Part shown: positions 44,956 through 53,675 of the stretch, piece by piece | Position numbering within the stretch: the first letter of the stretch is position 1 | Layout: each line of letters begins with the position of its first letter | Assembly (NCBI GenBank): GCA_002011735.1 | Contig: MTOQ01000083.1 | Location: 1 to 53,908 of the forward strand | Length of the DNA: 53,908 nt | Origin: Nitrospirae bacterium JdFR-81 | GTDB taxonomy: Bacteria > Nitrospirota > Thermodesulfovibrionia > UBA6902 | Direction of reading: 5' to 3' | Notes under the pieces: generated by a model | The model's input: the letters and a program-made list of their open reading frames with translations, nothing else | What the model was told of the DNA's origin: nothing | The model's database searches: none | Position numbers and translations under genes: made by a program

Positions 44956-46373
44956 TCATCACCTATATGCAGGATTTTTAAAATATAGTCCCTTATAGAC
45001 AGGATATTCAAGGGAATATCTACAAAATTAAAATCTTTTGACCTATTAACCACCATAAATACAGCCTCCCTCTTGTGGCCTCCTGAGATCTTTTTGTGCG
45101 TGTAATTCTCTGTAATGGGTTTTGTATAGAAATCCCTGCCAACTCCATAGTCCTCGTCAAGTTCAAAGAGGACATCAGGCAGCTTATCCTCGTTCCTACC
45201 ACTGTACACCTCCTCCCTTAACCTCGCCCATTTTATGATTCTCTGACCATACTCATTATTTATTTGATACAATGTAGTTATTATTTCCTTCTTCAGCCTC
45301 TCCAGCTCTCCATAACCGTCAATACTTATATCTATACCCCCATAGGGATTCGCACCACAGAGATTTGCAAGGCTTACGGTTGACCGCTCCGTATCTATAA
45401 GATATGTTGATCTCTTTAACGCCTTTCTATGAGGCATAAGCCTCGCGATACGGTATATCCAGTCTTCAAGGTTGTATCGAGAGAGGGTTCTGATTGTCAA
45501 GACCTTTGTCCTCTCTATAATCCCCTTGATGCCACCTGCCGTATTAATATAGCCCTTTTTCCTTAATATCTCATTCAAGTTAAGACTCTTGGTACATCTC
45601 CTCCTGTGACCATGATCACTGATTACTAAAAGAATCGAATCATCATAAAGATTATTAATAAATTCACCGATGATCCTGTCAAATAATATATAAAATCTTT
45701 TTATTACATCCTTAAATTCATTTTCTCCAGGATAATACCTGTCATCCTCGTCCGTGTATCTCCATAAAAAGTGCTTTATCCTATCAAGGGTAAGAAATGT
45801 AAGAAAGAATAGGTCAGGTTTTTCATCCAAGTATATCTTGAGTCCCACCTCGCCAAGCCATCTGGTGATCTTCTCTGTACGTTTAACAAAATCCTTGAGT
45901 TCATCTCTCCTTGGGAAATCCACCATGCCACCCAAGGGTGGAAGTGTATATCTCTTAAGAATATCACGGGGATATGCTGTGGTCTCTCCACCCTCAAAAA
46001 CAGGGCCAGAGATCATTATCCCATTAACCTCCCAGGCTGGGTATGCAATAAACGGATTGATAATACAGACCTTCCTGTCCTTCCTTCCCGCGATATCCCA
46101 GAATGTCCTCCCTTGAAGATAAGATGATCTGTCTTTATCATCCGCCCTTTTACCAGAGAGATAATCTATGCTTTCAACAAGACCGTGTTCGGCAGGATTT
46201 TCCCCTGTGTATATACTTGCCCATGCACATATAGAATCAGGAGGAAAGGTCGACTCGATCGTTATCTCTGAAACATCATCATATAATCTCTTCAGATTCA
46301 GCAAAGAATCCCGAAATCTGTCGAGGACAAGAGGGTCAAATCCATCAATACCTATAATTACAACCTTTGGCAT
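44952..46373 (-). CDS. Soluble type I phosphodiesterase/nucleotide pyrophosphatase-like enzyme (alkaline phosphatase superfamily)
   Basis: The protein begins directly with MPKVVIIGIDGFDP (metal Asp10) and has no signal peptide or membrane helix, so it should be cytoplasmic. The nucleophile region FPPDSICAWASIYTG has Ser47 where Thr is usual in this family. ENPAEHG follows it, LVISDHGHRR gives the Asp-His pair and ISGGHKREAVF the last His. The length is 473 residues. It lies between two membrane members of the same superfamily and overlaps the next gene by four bases. It may hydrolyse or transfer a phosphodiester on a cytoplasmic precursor; the substrate is unknown. Confidence 0.8.
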   Translation of the reverse strand: MPKVVIIGIDGFDPLVLDRFRDSLLNLKRLYDDVSEITIESTFPPDSICAWASIYTGENPAEHGLVESIDYLSGKRADDKDRSSYLQGRTFWDIAGRKDRKVCIINPFIAYPAWEVNGIMISGPVFEGGETTAYPRDILKRYTLPPLGGMVDFPRRDELKDFVKRTEKITRWLGEVGLKIYLDEKPDLFFLTFLTLDRIKHFLWRYTDEDDRYYPGENEFKDVIKRFYILFDRIIGEFINNLYDDSILLVISDHGHRRRCTKSLNLNEILRKKGYINTAGGIKGIIERTKVLTIRTLSRYNLEDWIYRIARLMPHRKALKRSTYLIDTERSTVSLANLCGANPYGGIDISIDGYGELERLKKEIITTLYQINNEYGQRIIKWARLREEVYSGRNEDKLPDVLFELDEDYGVGRDFYTKPITENYTHKKISGGHKREAVFMVVNRSKDFNFVDIPLNILSIRDYILKILHIGDD

Positions 46374-46389
46374 TTAAAAAATGGCCAGT

Positions 46390-48354
46390 TTACTCCTTCC
46401 CAATCTTTTCATTAACCCTTTTGAGATTTATTTTTATCAGATCAAGTAGACTCCATGCTATATCAGGCTCTTTGTCAAGGACATATTCTACATTGTGAGG
46501 GCCTCTTTGCAGCCTAAAGAGTAATGGCCTTTTATCCTCCAAATCATAAACCAGTTTATAATCCCCCTTCCATACAACAATGGTTCCCCTGCTGATCTTC
46601 TGTCCCCGTGCAGGATTCTTCAACAGGGACATAGAAAAGGCAGGTCTTGGAGGAAGAGTCCCCCCCCTAATTAATGGCACCAGTGATCGCCCCTCCATCC
46701 ATGAAGGTATAGGTATGCCCGCGAGGTCAAGTATAGTAGCAGGAATATCTATCTGTTCTACCAGATCATCTATCACCCTCCCTTCTGTCTGATCAGGTTC
46801 TTTGATGATAAGCGGAATGCGTGTCTCCTCTTCGCTAAGCCCTTTATGCCCCACATGGTGCGGTTTGAACTCCTCTCCATGATCTGAGGAGAGTATAATA
46901 ACGGTATTCTCCAGCTTCCCCTTTTTCTCTAACCGGGCAATGAAATCTTCAAACCCTTTATCGCAGTATCTTATAAACTCGTCATATCGTGCCTCCAGCA
47001 ACTCAACGATCTTTTTTACCTCATTCATATAGGCTCTATTCTTTCTGTATCTCTCTAACCTTTGCCCTATCCGTGTATGGTCATTTAATGATCTGAGCTC
47101 CTGTGAAGAGTCAAAGATTCCGATAAATGGCTCAGGAGGCATGTAAGGGGCATGGGGTGGATAGAGGTGGATCCATACAAAAAATGGCTCTGGCGGATTG
47201 CCATCCAGCACCTCCAAAAAGGTATCAAACGCCTTTTCAACGGGAAAGAGTGTCTTATATTCACCGCCGGAGACTATACGGAATGCTTCTTCCAGAATAA
47301 AGTCCTCCTTTACAATCCAGTTATATAACCGAATCTTGGAACCAAAAAGGTCCAGCAACAGGTTGTCAACCACTCCAATAAATGAGACAGGGACACTGAG
47401 TTCACTGGCAACAGGAGCAACATCAAAGCTCTCATCAATCCCCAGTGCATCAACAGAGGCGAGGACATTGGTGATAAATGCCATATTATAATAACCGTGC
47501 TTCTTTAACAAATATGCAATGTTTTCTGTCCTGCTCCTTACGGGCTTACGTGCATCATCTAAGTGATATCTCTGGTGTGTCCACACCCTCTTGCCTGTCA
47601 TGAGGCTGGCTGTCGTAGGAATTGTATAGCCACTCTCGGCCTCAACCCATTTAAACAGTGAAGCAGTCTTCGCCCACTTCCTGATAAAGGGTGTGGTGTC
47701 TCTATGGTAACCATATACAGACATATTCCGTGCGCTCAGGGCATCAAATGTTATCAGGATGATATTCGGTCTCTCACCCTCATCCCCTGAAGGACCTGAA
47801 GCCACAGGAGATCCTCTGTCAGTCGTCTGCTTTAACCATGTATGATATATAACAATTGGGAAAGAGAGGATGGCAAACACACCAAAAAGCCATACAAGAG
47901 GGGTTATCCTGTCTTGGATAAAATCACTCAGCCAACCGGCCCTGGCCCTGAAGAGCCATGTAAGAAAGACAGAGGCAAGAAATACATATAACAATATCAC
48001 CCGCATGAATGGTGCATCAGGCCAATACAGCCGTTTAAAGACAAAAACCATGCCTATTAATAGGACAAATAAAAGCGAAAACATAACAAAATATCCAAAT
48101 CTAACCCTTAACCCTAAAGGTTTGCAGAGGCCCTCGAACGCCTTCAGAATCACAAATATCACCATGGCTGTAAAGACCGCTACAAAGCTCCACAGGATGG
48201 TTACCAGCGCCACACTTGGAATAAATTCAGTGAATGACGCATAATACCTGAAGCCATCCCATCTATAAAATGCATCGCCCAATAGATAAAGAGAAAAAGA
48301 CACAAAGACCAGACGGAAAATCCGCCAATAAGAGATCTTCTCAGACGATATCAT
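46390..48354 (-). CDS. Membrane alkaline-phosphatase-superfamily enzyme with catalytic Thr, paralogue 3
   Basis: Five N-terminal helices lead to an external catalytic domain with ITFDALSARNMSVYGY (Asp204), TIPTTASLMTGK (Thr244 at the sulfatase Cys/Ser position), SSDHGEEF and HVGHKG. It is closest to paralogue 2 but lacks its Cys-rich insertion. I start at the ATG at 48354, which aligns with paralogue 2 and has GAGG upstream; an in-frame start at 48378 would add eight residues inside the kinase gene. Even from 48354 it overlaps the kinase stop by 14 bases. Confidence 0.82.
   Translation of the reverse strand: MISSEKISYWRIFRLVFVSFSLYLLGDAFYRWDGFRYYASFTEFIPSVALVTILWSFVAVFTAMVIFVILKAFEGLCKPLGLRVRFGYFVMFSLLFVLLIGMVFVFKRLYWPDAPFMRVILLYVFLASVFLTWLFRARAGWLSDFIQDRITPLVWLFGVFAILSFPIVIYHTWLKQTTDRGSPVASGPSGDEGERPNIILITFDALSARNMSVYGYHRDTTPFIRKWAKTASLFKWVEAESGYTIPTTASLMTGKRVWTHQRYHLDDARKPVRSRTENIAYLLKKHGYYNMAFITNVLASVDALGIDESFDVAPVASELSVPVSFIGVVDNLLLDLFGSKIRLYNWIVKEDFILEEAFRIVSGGEYKTLFPVEKAFDTFLEVLDGNPPEPFFVWIHLYPPHAPYMPPEPFIGIFDSSQELRSLNDHTRIGQRLERYRKNRAYMNEVKKIVELLEARYDEFIRYCDKGFEDFIARLEKKGKLENTVIILSSDHGEEFKPHHVGHKGLSEEETRIPLIIKEPDQTEGRVIDDLVEQIDIPATILDLAGIPIPSWMEGRSLVPLIRGGTLPPRPAFSMSLLKNPARGQKISRGTIVVWKGDYKLVYDLEDKRPLLFRLQRGPHNVEYVLDKEPDIAWSLLDLIKINLKRVNEKIGKE
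47681..47751. repeat. Near-identical block shared by AP-superfamily paralogues 2 and 3, copy in paralogue 3
   Basis: This is the partner of 44282-44352, 71 bases with a single mismatch. Flanking sequence on both sides shows many more differences, so the block stands out. Confidence 0.75.
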
Positions 48355-49054
48355 TGCCCAATGCCTCTCTCTGCTCATCTATTTTTAGCCTTTTATGGAC
48401 AATCCCTTCTACCTGTCTGGCAATGTCATCAATTGATAGGGTGCCATCCAGCATGTACCAGTTGTATCTTTCCATTAGTGCCAGATACAGCCTTCTTCTC
48501 TCTGCGAGATACTCGATGTCAACAGTATCTCTCTTTCTTTCAAGGGCAACTGCTTCTGGACAGTCAATATATATAACCATGTCAGGTATGGGAAAGAGAA
48601 CCCTTACCCACCACGAGCTGAGACTTGCTGTTAACCACCTCTCACCGCGCCTGCCCAGATTTACAGCCTGATCAATGAATGAATCATAAAGGAGTCTGTC
48701 ACTAATGATTATCCCGGCCTTTATTGATCTGAATCTCACCCTGAAAAGGACCTGCAAGGCATAATCAATAAAAAACATGGAAAGCCATAACGCCCTGATA
48801 ATGGCATTATCCAGCATCTTCTCCTTCCTCCTCTGTAATGACCTGTAGCCCTGGGCATCTTCCCCTTCTGTCGTCTGTTGTTTCTTGCCCTTCCATCTCC
48901 TCACAAGAGGCCTCACAATCAATGGTTCCCATCTGCACCAGATATAGGAGACCTTAAGGCCCTTCTGTTTCAACGCCTCAACAAGTAGCCTTGCCTGCGT
49001 GGTCTTACCCGAGCCATCAATACCTGTAAAGGTGATGATGCATCGCTTCTTCAT
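48341..49054 (-). CDS. Thymidylate-kinase-like P-loop kinase
   Basis: The Walker A motif GIDGSGKTT lies at residues 11-19 and the DR-type motif IISDRLLYDSFID in the middle; the C-terminal VIYIDCPEAVALERKR is the expected strand plus LID region. These place it in the dTMP kinase family. At 237 residues it is longer than standard Tmk because of a basic insert around RRWKGKKQQTTEGEDAQ. Its position among glycosyltransferases suggests either a displaced Tmk for dTTP (and dTDP-sugar) supply or a relative acting on another substrate. It is 15 bases after a GT4 gene. Confidence 0.78.
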   Translation of the reverse strand: MKKRCIITFTGIDGSGKTTQARLLVEALKQKGLKVSYIWCRWEPLIVRPLVRRWKGKKQQTTEGEDAQGYRSLQRRKEKMLDNAIIRALWLSMFFIDYALQVLFRVRFRSIKAGIIISDRLLYDSFIDQAVNLGRRGERWLTASLSSWWVRVLFPIPDMVIYIDCPEAVALERKRDTVDIEYLAERRRLYLALMERYNWYMLDGTLSIDDIARQVEGIVHKRLKIDEQREALGNDIV

Positions 49055-49069
49055 ATTTTCCCTTCTTCT

Positions 49070-50113
49070 TTATTTTTCAAACACCGTATCGATCAACTCT
49101 TCGATAAGCCTCCCCCAAGTAAAACCTGCAACCTTCTGCCTGTTAATACCACCATTCAAGTTATCATGGGCTACAATCCTGAGGAGTTCATCATCGGTAT
49201 CAAAGTATCTAAATCCCTCATCCTCTTTAAAATATTCTTCTATACCCCCAAACCTTGTCGTTACTATCGGAAGACCGCAGGCCATGGCCTCAAGGATCGA
49301 GAGGGGAAGATTGATAGATGCTATCTCCTCTTTTACAGGAAAGACATAGATATCCGAAAGCCTGTATATCTCCGAGATATCAGGTATGTATCTATTAAAT
49401 ATGATAATCCCCTCCTCCCTAAGATTTTTATTCAATGCCTCGTATTTTGGTGTTGATGTGCTATCTACTATCAAAACCTGGATGCCTCTGAGTCTCTGTA
49501 TACCGATTAGTGCAGAGACATTCCTTGTGGGCCTTACATGACCCACATGGAGCACCACCTTCTTATCCAGAGAAACTCCATACCTTTTGCGGAGCAAGGC
49601 CTTTTCATCCCTTGTTGCAGTAGAGAACCTGTCAGCATCAATAGCCGGAGGAAGCTCACGGCTGTTTATCCCCCTTAATGACCAATCCCTGAATCCCCCA
49701 AAAAGCAAGACTATATCTGGCATCAAGAACCTCTTTATTATGAGCCTCTGTAGAGGCGTATAATCACGCCTGATGGTGGCAAAAATGGCCACTCTTGCCC
49801 CTCTGCCAAATAGTTTCAATATCCTCCCCCTCAGGAAACTATTAAATGTTATGGAGGTCTCAGGCAGGTAGAGTATCACGTCAGGTGAGTGTTCCTTTAT
49901 CAGCCTCTTTAACTCCGCAACAAGGAAAAGCCTGTTCATATCGACCCTTTTTATATCAAGATTATCGACTTTGTTATCAGAGTGTGTAACGGTGACAAGA
50001 TCCACCTTTTTCGCGAGATTTTTATGAAGTGAATACGCAACGTTCCTCATACCTTCATCAAAAGGCATTGACAGGACTTCTGTAACAAAAAGCATCTTTC
50101 TTGTTTTATCCAT
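49070..50113 (-). CDS. GT4-like glycosyltransferase
   Basis: The N-terminal domain starts MDKTRKMLFVTEVLSMPFDEGMRN. The C-terminal donor domain has VVLHVGHVRPTRNVSALIGI and the EX7E region INLPLSILEAMACGLPIVTTRFGG. I start at the ATG at 50113, with GAAGG seven bases upstream; an in-frame start at 50140 lies further inside the preceding gene. The gene overlaps the end of that GT4 gene by eight bases. The N-terminal acceptor domain is divergent, so the sugar cannot be guessed. Confidence 0.82.
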   Translation of the reverse strand: MDKTRKMLFVTEVLSMPFDEGMRNVAYSLHKNLAKKVDLVTVTHSDNKVDNLDIKRVDMNRLFLVAELKRLIKEHSPDVILYLPETSITFNSFLRGRILKLFGRGARVAIFATIRRDYTPLQRLIIKRFLMPDIVLLFGGFRDWSLRGINSRELPPAIDADRFSTATRDEKALLRKRYGVSLDKKVVLHVGHVRPTRNVSALIGIQRLRGIQVLIVDSTSTPKYEALNKNLREEGIIIFNRYIPDISEIYRLSDIYVFPVKEEIASINLPLSILEAMACGLPIVTTRFGGIEEYFKEDEGFRYFDTDDELLRIVAHDNLNGGINRQKVAGFTWGRLIEELIDTVFEK

Positions 50114-51239
50114 CTTGTGCCCTTCCCATAATTTCCTCATAAATCCTCTCTGTCTCCCTTGCCGCCCTCTCTATGGAAAACTTGCCTTTCACATCCGTAG
50201 AAGCATTTAATTTTATCTTATTTATTAACTCATTATCATTGAATATCTCAACTATTTCTTTAGCTATATCCCCAGGCTCTGTGGTATTGAATAATATACC
50301 ATTTTCCCTGTGTTTGATGATCTCTGGCACGGCACCATCATTAATAGCAAAAACAGGCACTCCTGCCGCCATCGCCTCTGTTATCACCACCCCGAACCCT
50401 TCTCCCTTCGAGGTAAAAATCAAACCATCGAGGGATCTGAGGATCTGGGGAATGTCCCTCCTGTAACCCAGGAATGTGAAGCTATCGCCAAGATCATTTT
50501 TCAACACCATCTCTTTACACCTCTCCAATTCTGGACCATCACCCACCATAACAAAATGGTAATCTTCCCCAGTCTTGATGATCTCTATGGCGATTTTTAC
50601 GAATAATATGGGCCTTTTAAAATACTCCATCCTTCCTATAAACCCTATAATCCTCACTCCTCTACTCTTGATATTCTGTAATTCTATAGAGGGCTTTACA
50701 TCTGGACTGAATCTTGTGGTGTCAACCCCATTATAAACCACCTCAACCCTCTCTGCGTGAGAATAACCGAAGTTATTAATTAGACTCTCTTTAACAGCCT
50801 TTGATATGGTCAGGACTTTAGAAAAAAGGCCTGAATATAGGCCATAAAATATCTTGATCTTTGTTGAAGACCTCACATCGCCTGGACTGATGTGATGGGT
50901 AAAGATCTTTGGTGTGGTGAAGGCAGAGATGGCAAGAACCCCGGTTGAAAGAATATTCCGTGTATGTGAGTGGATAATATCAAACCTGTTCCTGATCAGG
51001 TAGAGACCGAATCTAAGGGCACCTAATATATCACGACCGTTTCTGATACCTATATAATCAACCTTGAATCCCTTATATTTGCTGATCTCATCAAATATCT
51101 CCCCCTTCTCTTTAAGAAAACAGAGAACAATCTCGTATCTATTATGGTTTAACTTCTTTACGAGATTGATAATATATTCCTCTGTTCCCCCGATCCTGCC
51201 TGACCATAGTATATGTAAGACCTTTAATCTCTTATTCAC
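50106..51239 (-). CDS. GT4 family glycosyltransferase
   Basis: Residues near the start, LKVLHILWSGRIGGTEEYIINL, carry the GT4 glycine loop. The donor domain shows IGFIGRMEYFKRPILFVKIA, VGDGPELERCKEMV, and the EX7E motif region SKGEGFGVVITEAMAAGVPV. The length of 377 residues is standard. The GTG start overlaps the upstream stop (GTGA), indicating coupling. It probably adds a hexose-type sugar to a lipid-linked chain in the cytoplasm. Confidence 0.88.
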   Translation of the reverse strand: MNKRLKVLHILWSGRIGGTEEYIINLVKKLNHNRYEIVLCFLKEKGEIFDEISKYKGFKVDYIGIRNGRDILGALRFGLYLIRNRFDIIHSHTRNILSTGVLAISAFTTPKIFTHHISPGDVRSSTKIKIFYGLYSGLFSKVLTISKAVKESLINNFGYSHAERVEVVYNGVDTTRFSPDVKPSIELQNIKSRGVRIIGFIGRMEYFKRPILFVKIAIEIIKTGEDYHFVMVGDGPELERCKEMVLKNDLGDSFTFLGYRRDIPQILRSLDGLIFTSKGEGFGVVITEAMAAGVPVFAINDGAVPEIIKHRENGILFNTTEPGDIAKEIVEIFNDNELINKIKLNASTDVKGKFSIERAARETERIYEEIMGRAQDG

Positions 51240-52471
51240 AAATCCTCAACCAAATTAAAGACCTTCTCAAACAGACTATCCCAGGAATACTTCTTAATTA
51301 TTCGGCAGTCTATCCTCCTTTTGAACTCATCCTTTTCTTTTAAGACATTATTGAGCTTCCTGTTAAAATCCTCGTAATCAGACGAAAAAAGTATGCAAGG
51401 AGCAACCTCCTCTTTTTCCAAGGATTCCATCCTTACCGAAACAACAGGCTTACCCATAGCAAGATACTCAAAGACCTTCAGAGGGCTGACGCTCCTTGAG
51501 ACATCATCCACTCTAAAGGGATTTATACAGACATCAAATCTGCTCACATAGGCAGGAACATCCTCCTTCCTTTTCTTCCCAAGCCAGTAGACATTTCTAT
51601 GCCTCTCTATTCTCATCCACTCACCTCTGAAGTTCTCCTCACAGTGACCGATGAAAACAAATGATTTATCGGGATTTCCACTGATAATATATTCAAGCAG
51701 GTTAGGATCCAAAAAAGAAAACAGCGTTCCTACAAAACCAATAATCGGGGGTCTTATCTGTCGTATGTCATCCGGAATATCCTTGACGTCCCCCGAAAAA
51801 AGGCCTGGATCAAACCCATTGGGTATCAACGATATCCTCTTCGAAATACCTTTATATTTTTCAAATAAAGTCAAAGCAGTTACAATAACCAGGTCACTCT
51901 TCATTATGATATCCTCGGTGCACTTCTTTATATAATTAAACTTATTCCTATCCTTATGATATGCGGCTATATCATCCGTTATATCATAAACGAGCTTCTT
52001 ATATGGAAAAAGGTCAATCCCAAGGGCATACTCAGGGCGATAATTCCATAAGATATATTCTTTAAAGCCGAGTTTCTTTAAGACCCTGCTCAATATAAAA
52101 GAGAAGTATAGATAATTCAACCTGCTAATAAAAGGCCTTGACCAGAAAGGCATGGCACGAGGAGGCTTTATAATAAACAGGTTTTCGTCTCTTCTGTCGA
52201 TAAAAGTGCTAAAGGGCCTATTGGTCTGGTACGAAATCTTGAATTTATCAGGTCTTCTTACTATTGAAAATGTAGGTTCTATATAAGCCACTTTGTATCC
52301 TCTCTTGACAAACCTTGACATGAAGTGTTGTTTACGAAACCACGGGTCATCCCAGTAATGTGTGGATATACATACAATCTGCTTATTTACTGTATTCTCC
52401 TTGTCCTGGATAATGGATGATCTATGCGTCTGTGTTTGTTGTTTACTTCTCAAGGCCCAGGATATCTCCAT
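51236..52471 (-). CDS. GT-B fold glycosyltransferase (GT1/GT4-like)
   Basis: The conserved part starts at VCISTHYWDDPWFRKQHFMSRF, typical of a glycosyltransferase subgroup found in exopolysaccharide loci. It continues with YDITDDIAAYH, SLIPNGFDPGLF, IGFVGTLFSF and the donor region SRSVSPLKVFEYLAMGKPVVS. The first 27 residues from the ATG at 52471 are not family-like and lie partly in the upstream gene. A TTG at 52453 is a shorter choice. An AAGGAG occurs 5-6 bases before codon 28, but no standard start codon follows it. Confidence 0.83.
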   Translation of the reverse strand: MEISWALRSKQQTQTHRSSIIQDKENTVNKQIVCISTHYWDDPWFRKQHFMSRFVKRGYKVAYIEPTFSIVRRPDKFKISYQTNRPFSTFIDRRDENLFIIKPPRAMPFWSRPFISRLNYLYFSFILSRVLKKLGFKEYILWNYRPEYALGIDLFPYKKLVYDITDDIAAYHKDRNKFNYIKKCTEDIIMKSDLVIVTALTLFEKYKGISKRISLIPNGFDPGLFSGDVKDIPDDIRQIRPPIIGFVGTLFSFLDPNLLEYIISGNPDKSFVFIGHCEENFRGEWMRIERHRNVYWLGKKRKEDVPAYVSRFDVCINPFRVDDVSRSVSPLKVFEYLAMGKPVVSVRMESLEKEEVAPCILFSSDYEDFNRKLNNVLKEKDEFKRRIDCRIIKKYSWDSLFEKVFNLVEDL

Positions 52472-53675
52472 TGTTCATTATATAATTGTAGATGAGGTCC
52501 GCAACGAGACGATGGCCTTCGGGGTTTAAGTGACCATTATAGGGAAAAAAGAAAGGGGACATCGTAGCACCGCGGGAGTGCATTGCAGCCTCAAACCCTG
52601 GAAGAAGATCAATCACCGGTATGCTGTTGGCTTTGCAAAAGGCCTTGAGCAATCTCTGAGGTTTATTATAGTCATTCAAGAATTTCTTTACCTCTGGCAT
52701 ATTAAGAAAAGACTTCAATAACCTCTGCTTCCCTTTAGAATACTGGAGGGTGGAGGGCATCAGGATCATGACAAATCTTCCGCCATTCTCTTCTACCCTC
52801 TGTTTGAGCCTTTTAAGGAGCGCCTTTGTTAAAAGCCATCCATATGAACTCCTATCGGTGTACCAGCCATTGACAGTGTCAGGCATCCTTGGGGTCTTTA
52901 TATGGATACCATATGACTTCAGGAATACAACAATATCCGGATGATTTATAGCCAGATAAAATAGCTTGGTGTAGATGAGTTTGTAAAGACGCAGATCTTT
53001 AATGAACCTTGATAAGGACCAATCTCTATAACCTCCTCTGTTTGAGATCTTTTTATTATTATGAGTCTTTGACATCCTTGGTAATTGAACCAGTTTAAGG
53101 GTATTATCCACTATCTCAAAACACGGCCATATCCCTAAATTCCTCATAAATGAATCGAGGCACTGATTATCGAGGATATCATTAGTGGAGAAAACGAGGA
53201 ATACGACATCAGGTCTAAGGCCCCTCTCGATCAGTTCCTCATAGAAAAGCAACTCCTGGGCCGTGCCGTATCCCTGTCTGCCAGCATTAATGATCTCTAT
53301 ATCCTGATGGAGTGTAGATGAGAGTCTTCTCTCTAACAGTTCGACAAATGTCTTCTCCTTTTCAACCTCATGGGCAAATGTATACGAATCACCTAATGTC
53401 AGAATAATCATTTTATCATCTTTTGAAAGATCTATCTCATCATCTCGCAATCCCCAGGAATTAATCCTCACCTTTGTCTTATATTCCAAGACATCATTAA
53501 ATGCATAATACTCTATATTAGGGATCAATTCCCATCCAAGGATAGGATGTTTATTGTATATTTTGGGTTGCTTAGAGGGAAGGGGGGCGATGATTCTCAG
53601 AGTTATCTCTGATAATGTTATAACCACTACAAGACCAGATAGAACCAGTATAAACCTCTCGATAATCTTTTTCAC
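52443..53675 (-). CDS. SGNH/GDSL-family hydrolase-like protein with N-terminal membrane anchor
   Basis: A hydrophobic segment at about residues 8-30 serves as signal anchor, so the domain is probably periplasmic. The SGNH blocks are LGDSYTF (nucleophile Ser97), AGRQGYGT (Gly), FSTND (Asn) and PYNGHLNPEGH (His382). The Asp that normally precedes this His is not in place; Asn380 is nearest. Relatives in polysaccharide loci act as O-acetyltransferases or esterases, which is the inferred role. The GTG start overlaps the upstream stop by four bases, and the end overlaps the next glycosyltransferase gene by 29 bases. Confidence 0.8.
   Translation of the reverse strand: MKKIIERFILVLSGLVVVITLSEITLRIIAPLPSKQPKIYNKHPILGWELIPNIEYYAFNDVLEYKTKVRINSWGLRDDEIDLSKDDKMIILTLGDSYTFAHEVEKEKTFVELLERRLSSTLHQDIEIINAGRQGYGTAQELLFYEELIERGLRPDVVFLVFSTNDILDNQCLDSFMRNLGIWPCFEIVDNTLKLVQLPRMSKTHNNKKISNRGGYRDWSLSRFIKDLRLYKLIYTKLFYLAINHPDIVVFLKSYGIHIKTPRMPDTVNGWYTDRSSYGWLLTKALLKRLKQRVEENGGRFVMILMPSTLQYSKGKQRLLKSFLNMPEVKKFLNDYNKPQRLLKAFCKANSIPVIDLLPGFEAAMHSRGATMSPFFFPYNGHLNPEGHRLVADLIYNYIMNNGDILGLEK

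Noticed and set aside
40911-48354. Calling the three membrane proteins sulfatases or lipoteichoic acid synthase
   Set aside because: The sulfatase Cys/Ser and Arg are missing, and a lipoteichoic acid role does not fit an O-antigen-type locus; only the superfamily and the threonine position are supported.
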